Source: JAVBMJ01 sp031551275
GTDB taxonomy: Bacteria; Bacteroidota; Bacteroidia; Bacteroidales; Rikenellaceae
Assembly: GCA_031551275.1 (NCBI GenBank)
Contig: JAVBNX010000013.1
Location: 1 to 64,000 of the forward strand
Direction of reading: 5' to 3'
Length of the DNA stretch: 64,000 bases
Shown here: one piece after another, positions 7,624-14,672 of the stretch
How positions within the stretch are numbered: position 1 is the first letter of the stretch
Layout of the letters: each line of letters starts with the position of its first letter
Position numbers and translations under genes: made by a program
Notes under the pieces: generated by a model
What the model was told of the DNA's origin: nothing
Database searches by the model: none
Seen by the model: only the letters and a program-made list of their open reading frames with translations

Positions 7624-9741
7624 TTATTCTTCTTCATTTTTGCGGACACCTGCCTTGGCAATGATCTCCTTGGCCAGGCTTGCGGGCACCTCGTCGAAGT
7701 GCGAGAACTCCATCGAGCTGGTTGCGCGGCCCGAGGACAAGGTCCTCAGAACGGTCACGTAACCGAACATCTCGGAGAGGGGCACCCTGGCCTTGATGGC
7801 CCTGGCGTTGCCTTTCTGCTCCATCCCGGCGATCTGGCCGCGGCGTTTGTTCAAATCGCCGATGATGTCGCCCATCGATTCCTCGGGGGTGACCACCTCG
7901 ACGGCCATGATGGGCTCCATGATGACCGGCTTGGCCTTGGGCGCGGCGGCACGGAAACCGTTGCGGCCTGCGATCTCGAAGGACAACTGGTCGGAGTCGA
8001 CCGAGTGGAACGAACCGTCGATCAGGGTAACCTTCATCGAATCGATCCCGTAACCGGCCAAAGCGCCGTTGGCCATGGCGGCCGCGAAGCCCTTCTGGAC
8101 GGAAGGAATGAACTCTTTGGGGATGTTGCCGCCCTTGACGCTGTCCACGAACTGCAGTCCGGTCCCTTCGAAGGTCGCGTCCGCGGGACCGATCTCGAAG
8201 ATGATGTCGGCGAACTTACCCCGGCCGCCGGTCTGCTTCTTGAATACCTCGCGGTGGTTGACCGTTGCGGTGAGGGCCTCCTTGTAGTTGACCTGGGGCG
8301 CACCCTGGTTGATCTCCACGCCGAACTCCCTTTTGAGGCGGTCGACGATGATCTCCAGGTGAAGCTCGCCCATTCCGCTGATCACGGTCTGGCCGCTGTC
8401 GGGATCGCTCTTCACGGTAAACGTGGGGTCCTCCTCGGAGAGTTTTCCTAAAGCCACGCCCAGTTTGTCGAGGTCCTTCTGCGTCTTGGGTTCGACCGCA
8501 AGGCCGATCACAGGCTCGGGGAAAGTCATCGACTCGAGTACGATCGGGTGCTTCTCATCGCAGAGCGTGTCGCCCGTGCGGATGTCCTTGAAGCCCACGC
8601 CGGCGCAGATATCGCCCGCCTCGACCATCTCGATCGGGTTTTGCTTGTTGGAGTGCATCTGGTACAAACGGCTGATCCGCTCCTTCTTGTCCGAACGGCT
8701 GTTGAGCACGTACGAACCGGCGTCCAGTTTGCCCGAGTAAGCCCGCATGAAGGCCAGCCTGCCCACGAAGGGGTCGGTGGCGATCTTGAAGGCCAGCGCG
8801 CAGAACGGGTCATTGACCGAAGGGTGGCGCTCCGCCTCGTTGCCGGTGCGGGGATCGGTCCCCACGATGGCCTCCACGTCGAGCGGGGAGGGCAAAAAGG
8901 CCATGATGTAGTCCAACAAAAGCTGCACGCCCTTGTTCTTGAACGAGGAGCCGCACATCATCGGGATGATGACCATCTGCATGGTCGCCTTGCGGATCGC
9001 GGCGATCAGCTCGTCGGGAGTGATCGACTCGGGATCCTCGAAGAATTTCTCCATCAACGCTTCGTCGATGCTGGCGACTTCCTCGATGAGTTTGGCCCTC
9101 CACTCGGCCACTTCGGCCTTCATGTCGGCGGGTACCTCCTCGTAGGTAAAGTTGTCGCGGACGTTCTTGTCGTCGAAGTAGATGATCGCCCTATTATATA
9201 TAAGGTCTACCAATCCCTTGAATTCGGCTTGCGAACCGATGGGCAGGCAGATGGGCACCGCGTTGGCTCCCAATTTCTCCTTGACCTGCTGGCAGACGTT
9301 TAAAAAGTCTGCGCCTACGCGGTCCATCTTGTTCACGTACCCGATCCTGGGGACGTTGTACTTGTCGGCCTGGCGCCACACGGTCTCGGACTGGGGCTCC
9401 ACGCCGCCTACGGCGCAGAAGGTCGCCACCGCACCGTCCAGCACGCGCAGCGAGCGCTCCACCTCGACCGTGAAGTCGACGTGTCCCGGGGTGTCGATGA
9501 TGTTGACCTGGTAGATGTGCTCCTTGTAGTTCCAGAAAGCGGTGGTAGCCGCCGAGGTAATGGTGATACCGCGCTCCTGCTCCTGGGCCATCCAGTCCAT
9601 CGTCGCGGTCCCCTCGTGGGTCTCGCCGATCTTGTAGGTCTTGCCGGTGTAGAAAAGTATGCGTTCGGAAGTGGTAGTCTTGCCCGCGTCGATGTGGGCC
9701 ATGATACCGATGTTCCGGGTGTATTTCAGATCTCTTGCCAT
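7624..9741 (-). CDS. fusA: Elongation factor G
   Basis: 705 residues, full length. The GTPase domain shows AHIDAGKTTTSERILFYTG (P-loop), ITSAATT (switch I), DTPGHVDFT (switch II) and NKMDR. Domains II-V follow, with domain IV around GRGKFADIIFEIGPA and the C-terminal MGDIIGDLNKRRGQI. EF-G drives GTP-dependent tRNA-mRNA translocation and ribosome recycling. Its location between rpsG and rpsJ marks it as the canonical str-operon EF-G rather than the second EF-G paralogue that Bacteroidales often carry elsewhere. All GTP-binding residues that can be checked are intact. Confidence 0.98.
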   Translation of the reverse strand: MARDLKYTRNIGIMAHIDAGKTTTSERILFYTGKTYKIGETHEGTATMDWMAQEQERGITITSAATTAFWNYKEHIYQVNIIDTPGHVDFTVEVERSLRVLDGAVATFCAVGGVEPQSETVWRQADKYNVPRIGYVNKMDRVGADFLNVCQQVKEKLGANAVPICLPIGSQAEFKGLVDLIYNRAIIYFDDKNVRDNFTYEEVPADMKAEVAEWRAKLIEEVASIDEALMEKFFEDPESITPDELIAAIRKATMQMVIIPMMCGSSFKNKGVQLLLDYIMAFLPSPLDVEAIVGTDPRTGNEAERHPSVNDPFCALAFKIATDPFVGRLAFMRAYSGKLDAGSYVLNSRSDKKERISRLYQMHSNKQNPIEMVEAGDICAGVGFKDIRTGDTLCDEKHPIVLESMTFPEPVIGLAVEPKTQKDLDKLGVALGKLSEEDPTFTVKSDPDSGQTVISGMGELHLEIIVDRLKREFGVEINQGAPQVNYKEALTATVNHREVFKKQTGGRGKFADIIFEIGPADATFEGTGLQFVDSVKGGNIPKEFIPSVQKGFAAAMANGALAGYGIDSMKVTLIDGSFHSVDSDQLSFEIAGRNGFRAAAPKAKPVIMEPIMAVEVVTPEESMGDIIGDLNKRRGQIAGMEQKGNARAIKARVPLSEMFGYVTVLRTLSSGRATSSMEFSHFDEVPASLAKEIIAKAGVRKNEEE

Positions 9742-9765
9742 CTTGTGTCTTTCTCCTTACTCTTA

Positions 9766-10242
9766 TTAAGCTCTGAAATGGGCGAACGCCTTGTTGGCGT
9801 CGGCCATGCGGTGCATCTCTTCCTTACGTTTGAAAGCGGCTCCCTCCTGGTTGTAGGCTGCCATCACTTCGGCTGCCAACTTCTCCGACATGCTCCGTCC
9901 GGGACGCCTTTTCGAGTAAAGGACAAGGTTTTTCATGGACAATGAAATCTTGCGTTCGGGACGAACCTCCATCGGAACCTGGAACGTCGCTCCACCAACC
10001 CTGCGGGACTTAACCTCCACTTGGGGTGTGATGTTTTCGAGCGCCTGCCTCCAGATATCGAGAGGGGCCTTATCCGCGTCTTTCATCTTCTCGCCGATGA
10101 TCTCCATTGCATCATAGAAGATCGAGTAGGCGATACTCTTCTTACCATCCAGCATCAAATTGTTTACGAAACGTGTAACCAACACGTCCGAGAACTTGGG
10201 ATCCGGAAGTAGAATTCGCTTCTTAGGCTTTGCTTTTCTCAT
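9766..10242 (-). CDS. rpsG: 30S ribosomal protein S7
   Basis: 158 residues beginning MRKAKPKKRILLPDPKFSDV, with LVTRFVNNLMLDGKKSIAYSIFYDA and the GGATFQVPMEVRPERKISLSM region of S7, truncated here to key parts. S7 nucleates head assembly of the small subunit and contacts E-site tRNA; in E. coli it represses the str operon. It is 94 nt downstream of rpsL, a spacer containing hairpins, and 24 nt before fusA. Confidence 0.98.
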   Translation of the reverse strand: MRKAKPKKRILLPDPKFSDVLVTRFVNNLMLDGKKSIAYSIFYDAMEIIGEKMKDADKAPLDIWRQALENITPQVEVKSRRVGGATFQVPMEVRPERKISLSMKNLVLYSKRRPGRSMSEKLAAEVMAAYNQEGAAFKRKEEMHRMADANKAFAHFRA

Positions 10243-10257
10243 TTCTGTTTTTTGTTT

Positions 10258-10280
10258 ACCCGGTCGTCCGGGCTTTTTTG
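10258..10280 (+). terminator. Terminator-like hairpin in the rpsL-rpsG spacer, oriented against the operon
   Basis: On the plus strand ACCCGG-TCGT-CCGGGC is followed by TTTTTTG and more T-rich sequence, which is the form of an intrinsic terminator. The genes here run on the minus strand, so it would stop antisense transcription; in the operon mRNA it is just a short GC hairpin preceded by an A-run. A second small hairpin (CCCTG...CAGGG) lies a little nearer rpsL. Function is uncertain. Confidence 0.4.
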
Positions 10281-10336
10281 TTTTTTGCTTCCCCTGTTTT
10301 CGGGCAGGGCTCCCGTTTACTTACTTGTCTGCCGGC

Positions 10337-10738
10337 CTACTTTTTCTTTGCGGGGGCTGCTGCACCCGGTTTGGGCCTCTTTGCTCCGTACTTCGAGCGG
10401 CGTTGGCGGCGTCCGTCCACACCGGCTGCGTCCAAAGCGCCGCGTACCAGGTGGTACCTTACCCCGGGCAAGTCTTTGACCCTGCCGCCCCTGACCAGCA
10501 CGATGGAGTGCTCCTGCAGGTTGTGGCCTTCGCCGGGAATGTAGGCGTTGACCTCCTTGGAGTTGGTCAGACGCACACGGGCCACTTTACGCATGGCCGA
10601 GTTCGGTTTCTTGGGTGTTGTCGTGTACACCCTCACGCATACGCCGCGGCGTTGCGGGCAGGCATCCAAGGCGGGAGACTTGCTCTTGAACTGGAGCTGC
10701 TCACGTCCCTTTCTGACTAATTGTTGGATAGTTGGCAT
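10337..10738 (-). CDS. rpsL: 30S ribosomal protein S12
   Basis: 133 residues. It carries the decoding-centre loops TTPKKPNSAMRK and GGRVKDLPGVRYHLVRG, including the aspartate that RimO methylthiolates in many bacteria. The lysines whose mutation gives streptomycin resistance (KK of TPKKPNS and K of RVKDLPG) are wild type. The C-terminus ends in a basic Ala/Pro/Lys tail (GAAAPAKKK). It is the first gene of the ribosomal super-operon and has a clear promoter about 55-85 nt upstream. Confidence 0.98.
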   Translation of the reverse strand: MPTIQQLVRKGREQLQFKSKSPALDACPQRRGVCVRVYTTTPKKPNSAMRKVARVRLTNSKEVNAYIPGEGHNLQEHSIVLVRGGRVKDLPGVRYHLVRGALDAAGVDGRRQRRSKYGAKRPKPGAAAPAKKK

Positions 10739-10794
10739 TTCGTTTTGTCCTTTGTTTTAGTTAATTACTCGAATTTTCTTTTCGAAATGGGCTA

Positions 10795-10824
10795 CAAAGA
10801 TACATATAATATGCGACCCAGCAA
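10795..10824 (-). promoter_or_regulatory. Promoter of the rpsL ribosomal operon
   Basis: Read on the minus strand, TTG at 10824-10822 is followed after 19 nt by TATCTTTG at 10802-10795. This fits the Bacteroidota sigma-ABfr consensus (TTTG, 19-21 nt, TAnnTTTG). Transcription would begin near 10791, giving a leader of roughly 50 nt before rpsL. Confidence 0.75.
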
Positions 10825-11168
10825 GGGGTGTACGCACTTTTTTCAGCGAAAAGGCTATATTTTCTGCGGTTTTCGGTGTTTTTGGGGTGGTATTGTTATT
10901 GTATTTTTTTATTTTGTTTTTGATTTGATAAATATATTTGATTGATAATTGTGTTTTGTGGTCATATACAGATGGTTATATAGTGCGCGAAAGCCCCGCT
11001 TTTCAGGGCGGGGCCGACCGGTAATCCAACTTACATTCCCCCATTCCGGCGACCATTTGCGGCCTGGTCGCTTTGAGAATAATTGTATCCGGCGGGGCAA
11101 AGATAATACAATTTCCTAAAAAAATACCGTTCGGTATAGAAATCAGTGATTTTCATCCTGTCTTTTGT
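10825..11168. other. Intergenic region between rpsL and the small HTH gene; possible small RNA
   Basis: No convincing protein-coding gene is seen. On the minus strand a TATCTTTG box (11105-11098) is followed by a 7-bp hairpin GCGACCA...TGGTCGC (about 11050-11072) and then by a GC-rich hairpin GCCCCGC...GCGGGGC (about 10992-11013) that is followed by TTTCGCGC. This arrangement could be a promoter, a structured RNA of about 100 nt and a weak terminator. No -33 element is evident and the T-run is poor. A tRNA was considered and excluded. The remainder (10840-10960) is A/T-rich and featureless. Confidence 0.3.
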
Positions 11169-11402
11169 ATGATGGGAACGGCAATTGATGACCCCGATAA
11201 AATCCGCGCCTTAAAGGAGCTTGCGGAGAGGCTGCGCGCCGAACGGATCAAAAGAGGGGAATCCCTCTACGATGTTCTCATGGCGACCGGGATCAATGTG
11301 GCCAGAATCGAAATGGGCAAACGCAACCCGTCCTATCTGACCTTGCGCGACCTCTGCCATCATTACGAGATTACCTTGAGCGACTTATTTTCGGGGCAGT
11401 AG
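11169..11402 (+). CDS. Small XRE-family helix-turn-helix regulator
   Basis: 77 residues from ATG 11169. KIRALKELAERLRAERIKRG, then SLYDVLMATGINVARIEMG and NPSYLTLRDLCHHYEITLSDLF, give the five-helix lambda-Cro/XRE DNA-binding fold filling the whole protein. No second domain is present, so it resembles stand-alone phage- or transposon-type regulators and small Bacteroidales XRE proteins. The frame is open upstream to a TTG at 11073, but the extra residues (IIVSGGAKIIQF) do not look protein-like, so the ATG pair MM at 11169 is chosen. It stands alone, divergent from rpsL; its target is unknown. Confidence 0.75.
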   Translation: MMGTAIDDPDKIRALKELAERLRAERIKRGESLYDVLMATGINVARIEMGKRNPSYLTLRDLCHHYEITLSDLFSGQ

Positions 11403-11749
11403 ATTTCTATTGACACAGCGGTCGCCCTACCCGCCTTGGCTCTTACACCAAACGTATTTCAGGAATTAGCCCGAAGCCTGCACGGGGGATTCGCTTCGCT
11501 GTCCCCCTTGCAGTCCGGTCCGATCACCCCTCCCTCCATCTCCCTCCCCTAACCGTAGGGGAGGGAGGGTATAAGGTGCTGCCGCTCCCGCTCTGGGTTC
11601 CGTTTCCGAGTCTGGATCAGTACCGCTCTGGTAACACCTTGCAGTCGGGAAGCAATGAGGGATGGCTGGGCCGTGCAATTCTATGTTCCATATAAAACCT
11701 AAAACTCTCCCGGCTGTCGAGCTGCCCGCCGGGAGACATAGCGCTCCGG
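11403..11749. other. Intergenic region upstream of leuS, rich in palindromes
   Basis: There is no gene in this stretch. It contains four structures: an 11-bp stem with one mismatch, CTGCA-C-GGGGGA / TCCCCC-T-TGCAG, at 11478-11513; the C-rich palindrome at 11540-11567; AAGGTG (11573) facing CACCTT (about 11635); and CTCCCGG / CCGGGAG at 11707-11735, which on the minus strand is followed by T-rich sequence. Partial direct repeats (TTGCAGTC) occur at about 11509 and 11639. The pattern is that of dispersed palindromic repeats rather than a coding relic. Confidence 0.6.
11540..11567. repeat. Palindromic repeat, copy 1 (12-bp stem, ACCG loop)
   Basis: Perfect inverted repeat CTCCCTCCCCTA-ACCG-TAGGGGAGGGAG. 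The central 24 nt are identical to the palindrome at 55298-55331, more than 43 kb away, including the ACCG loop. Both copies are intergenic. This supports a dispersed REP-like family in this genome. Confidence 0.75.
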
Positions 11750-11781
11750 TTGTGCCTTTTCGGCAAAAATGCTTACCTTTG
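11750..11781 (+). promoter_or_regulatory. Promoter of leuS
   Basis: TTG at 11750-11752, 21 nt, then TACCTTTG at 11774-11781: an exact match to the Bacteroidota -7 consensus TAnnTTTG with an acceptable spacer. The predicted leader to the leuS ATG is about 60 nt; no T-box-like structure was recognised in it. Confidence 0.75.
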
Positions 11782-11845
11782 CGGGCTGTAAGCCGGGGCT
11801 TGGATTCTTCGCCCCAGGATTTGTAATTTAATCAGGTGATTCGTA

Positions 11846-14623
11846 ATGGATTACAATTTCAAGGAGATCGAGGCCAAATGGCAGAAGTGGTGGGCGGACA
11901 TGGGGACCTACCGTACGGAGGTCGATCCCTCGCGCCCGAAATTCTATGTACTGGACATGTTCCCTTACCCCTCGGGGGCGGGGCTTCACGTCGGGCACCC
12001 GCTGGGCTACATCGCCTCAGATATCTACTCGCGCTACAAGCGGCTTTGCGGCTTCAATGTGCTCCACCCGATGGGCTACGACGCCTTCGGGCTGCCCGCC
12101 GAGCAGTACGCGATCCAGACGGGGCAACACCCCGAGAAGACCACGGCGGACAACATCGCGCGCTACCGCGAGCAATTGGATAAGATCGGCTTCTCGTTCG
12201 ACTGGGACCGCGAGGTGGTTACCTCCGATCCGGGGTACTACCACTGGACCCAGTGGGCCTTTTTGAAGATGTACGACAGTTTTTATAACAACCTGGCCAA
12301 CCGCGCCGAATCGATAGAGCGCCTTGCGCGCCACTTCGCCACCTGGGGCAGCGAGGGCATCGACGCGGCCTGCACCCAGCCGCTCGAATTCACGGCCGGG
12401 GAGTGGAACGGCTGGGACGAGGCCCGGCGCGAGCAGGTGCTCACCAACTACCGCCTGGCCTACCGCGCCGACACGATGGTCAACTGGTGCCAGGGTTTGG
12501 GCACGGTGCTGGCCAACGACGAGGTCAAGGACGGGCTCTCCGTTCGCGGGGGCTACCCGGTCGAACAAAAACTGATGAAACAATGGCTGCTCCGGGTAAC
12601 CGCCTATGCCGAAAGGCTCGAGGACGGGCTCAACCAACTCGAATGGAGCGACTCATTGAAAGAGATCCAGCGCAACTGGATCGGCAAGAGCAAGGGCGCG
12701 CAACTCTTCTTCGACGTGGAGGGCAGCGAGCGGAAGATCGAGGTTTTCACCACCCGTCCCGACACGATCTTCGGGGCTACCTTTATGGTGCTGGCCCCCG
12801 AGCACGCCTGGGTCGCGGAGCTGACCTCCGACGAGCAGCGCAAGGAGGTGGATGAGTACATCGTCCAGACCAAGAAACGCTCTGAGCGCGAACGAATTGC
12901 CGAAACAAAACGCGTCTCCGGGGTCTTTACCGGGAGCTACGCCGTCAGCCCCTTTACCGACGAAAAGATCCCCATCTGGATCAGCGATTACGTGCTGGCC
13001 GGCTACGGCACGGGGGCCATCATGGCCGTCCCTGCGCACGACTCGCGGGACTGGGCCTTCGCCACGAAATTCAACCTGCCCATCATCCCGGTCGTCGAAT
13101 CGGTAAATGAAAAGGGCGAAAAACACGATATCCGGAAGAGCTCCTACGACGCCAAGACGGGGTATATGATCAACTCGGATTTCCTCGACGGCCTGGATGT
13201 GACCGAGGCGATCGCCCGCATGTTCAAACACATCGAACGCATGAAGATCGGCTCGGTCAAGGTCAACTACCGCCTGCGCGACGCGATTTTCAGCCGCCAG
13301 CGCTACTGGGGCGAGCCCTTCCCGATCTACTACAAGGACGGGCTGGCGCACCCCCTTTCCGAGGACAAACTGCCCCTGGTTCTGCCCCCCATCGCCGATT
13401 TTACCCCCACCGGGGACGGCCAGCCCCCCCTGGCGCGCGTCGAAGGGTGGCACACGAAAGAGGGCTACCCCTACGAGTTGAGCACCATGCCGGGTTTCGC
13501 GGGCTCGTCGGCCTACTTCGTCCGCTACATGGACCCCAAAAACGACAAGGCGCTGGTCAGCCCCGAGGCGAACGAGTACTGGCGCGACGTGGACCTCTAC
13601 GTGGGCGGCATCGAGCACGCCACGGGCCATTTGATGTACTCCCGTTTCTGGAACATGTTCCTGTACGATTTGGGCGTGGTCTGCGAGGAGGAGCCCTTCA
13701 AGAAGCTCATCAACCAGGGCATGATCCAGGGGCGTTCCAACTTCGTCTACCGCGTCAAGGGCACCAACAAGTTCGTCTCGCTGGGCCTGAAGGAGCAATA
13801 CGACACCCAGGAGATCCACGTCGATGTGAACATCGTCAGGAACGACGTGCTGGACCTCGAGGCCTTCAAGAAGTGGCAGCCCGAGTTCGCCTCGGCGGAG
13901 TTCGAACTCGAAGACGGCAAGTACATCTGCGGCTGGGCGATCGAGAAGATGTCCAAGTCGATGTTCAACGTGGTCAACCCCGACCGCATCGTCGAGGAGT
14001 ACGGCGCCGACACGCTGCGCATGTACGAGATGTTCCTCGGCCCTTTGCAGCAGGCCAAGCCCTGGGACACCAACGGCATCGACGGCGTGCATAAATTCTT
14101 AAGGAAATTCTGGCGCATGTTCTTCGACCGCGAGGGCAACCCCGCGATCAGCGACGAGCCCGCCACCGCCGCGGAGCTGAAATCCCTGCACAAGTGCATC
14201 AAAAAGCTGCGCGAGGACATCGAGAACTTCTCGCTCAACACCTCTGTCAGCGCGGCCATGATCTGTTTGAACGAACTGGGAGGCTGCACCAAGCGCGCGA
14301 TCTCCGAGCCCCTGACCATTTTGTTCTCCCCCTTCGCCCCGCACATCTGCGAGGAGTTGTGGCACGTACTGGGCCATGAGGATTCCGTCTTCGAGGGCAC
14401 CTACCCCGTCGCCGAGGAGCAGTACCTCAAAGAGGACTCCTTCGAATACCCCGTCTCCTTCAACGGCAAACTGCGCTTCAAGCGCTCCTTCGCCCTGGAT
14501 ACGCCCGTCCCCGGGATCGAGGCGGCCATCCTGGCGGACGACGACACGGCGCGCTACCTGGAGGGCAAGACCCCCAAGAAAATCATCGTGGTCAAGGGCA
14601 AGATCATCAACATAGTAGTCTGA
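11846..14623 (+). CDS. leuS: Leucyl-tRNA synthetase
   Basis: 925 residues, full length for a class Ia LeuRS. The HIGH motif appears as HVGH in PSGAGLHVGHPLGY (about residue 50), followed by YDAFGLPAEQYAI. The CP1 editing domain is present (TTRPDTIFGATFMVLAPEH, and the GTGAIMAVPAHDSRDW hydrolytic pocket with its conserved Asp), and the KMSKS motif is intact (KMSKSMFNVVNPD, about residue 700). It charges tRNA-Leu with leucine in the cytoplasm and edits mischarged products. It is a single-gene transcription unit with its own promoter and a strong terminator. Confidence 0.98.
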   Translation: MDYNFKEIEAKWQKWWADMGTYRTEVDPSRPKFYVLDMFPYPSGAGLHVGHPLGYIASDIYSRYKRLCGFNVLHPMGYDAFGLPAEQYAIQTGQHPEKTTADNIARYREQLDKIGFSFDWDREVVTSDPGYYHWTQWAFLKMYDSFYNNLANRAESIERLARHFATWGSEGIDAACTQPLEFTAGEWNGWDEARREQVLTNYRLAYRADTMVNWCQGLGTVLANDEVKDGLSVRGGYPVEQKLMKQWLLRVTAYAERLEDGLNQLEWSDSLKEIQRNWIGKSKGAQLFFDVEGSERKIEVFTTRPDTIFGATFMVLAPEHAWVAELTSDEQRKEVDEYIVQTKKRSERERIAETKRVSGVFTGSYAVSPFTDEKIPIWISDYVLAGYGTGAIMAVPAHDSRDWAFATKFNLPIIPVVESVNEKGEKHDIRKSSYDAKTGYMINSDFLDGLDVTEAIARMFKHIERMKIGSVKVNYRLRDAIFSRQRYWGEPFPIYYKDGLAHPLSEDKLPLVLPPIADFTPTGDGQPPLARVEGWHTKEGYPYELSTMPGFAGSSAYFVRYMDPKNDKALVSPEANEYWRDVDLYVGGIEHATGHLMYSRFWNMFLYDLGVVCEEEPFKKLINQGMIQGRSNFVYRVKGTNKFVSLGLKEQYDTQEIHVDVNIVRNDVLDLEAFKKWQPEFASAEFELEDGKYICGWAIEKMSKSMFNVVNPDRIVEEYGADTLRMYEMFLGPLQQAKPWDTNGIDGVHKFLRKFWRMFFDREGNPAISDEPATAAELKSLHKCIKKLREDIENFSLNTSVSAAMICLNELGGCTKRAISEPLTILFSPFAPHICEELWHVLGHEDSVFEGTYPVAEEQYLKEDSFEYPVSFNGKLRFKRSFALDTPVPGIEAAILADDDTARYLEGKTPKKIIVVKGKIINIVV

Positions 14624-14630
14624 CAACAAA

Positions 14631-14660
14631 AAACCCCGGAATCAACTTCCGGGTTTTTTT
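14631..14660. terminator. Bidirectional terminator between leuS and the PurF-like gene
   Basis: CCCGGAA-TCAAC-TTCCGGG (14635-14653) is flanked by an A-run on the left and seven T residues on the right, so it can terminate leuS and also the convergent minus-strand operon. Confidence 0.85.
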
Positions 14661-14672
14661 ATGCCGTAAAAC

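Noticed and set aside
10985..11060. Possible tRNA gene (GC stem and CCATT-like end)
   Set aside because: No cloverleaf, no T-loop consensus (GTTCGANTC) and no anticodon stem could be formed on either strand.
10909..11100. Possible 63-residue minus-strand protein upstream of rpsL
   Set aside because: No ribosome-binding context, atypical composition, and it covers the hairpins proposed as a small RNA.
11466..11678. 70-residue minus-strand open frame covering the palindromes
   Set aside because: It is created by palindromic repeat DNA; the residues PLRLGEGDGG are the typical meaningless translation of such repeats.
12653..14092. 479-codon open frame on the minus strand inside leuS
   Set aside because: It is fully antisense to leuS, whose motifs are unambiguous. 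GC-rich genes often leave long open frames on the other strand, and the translation has no recognisable domain.
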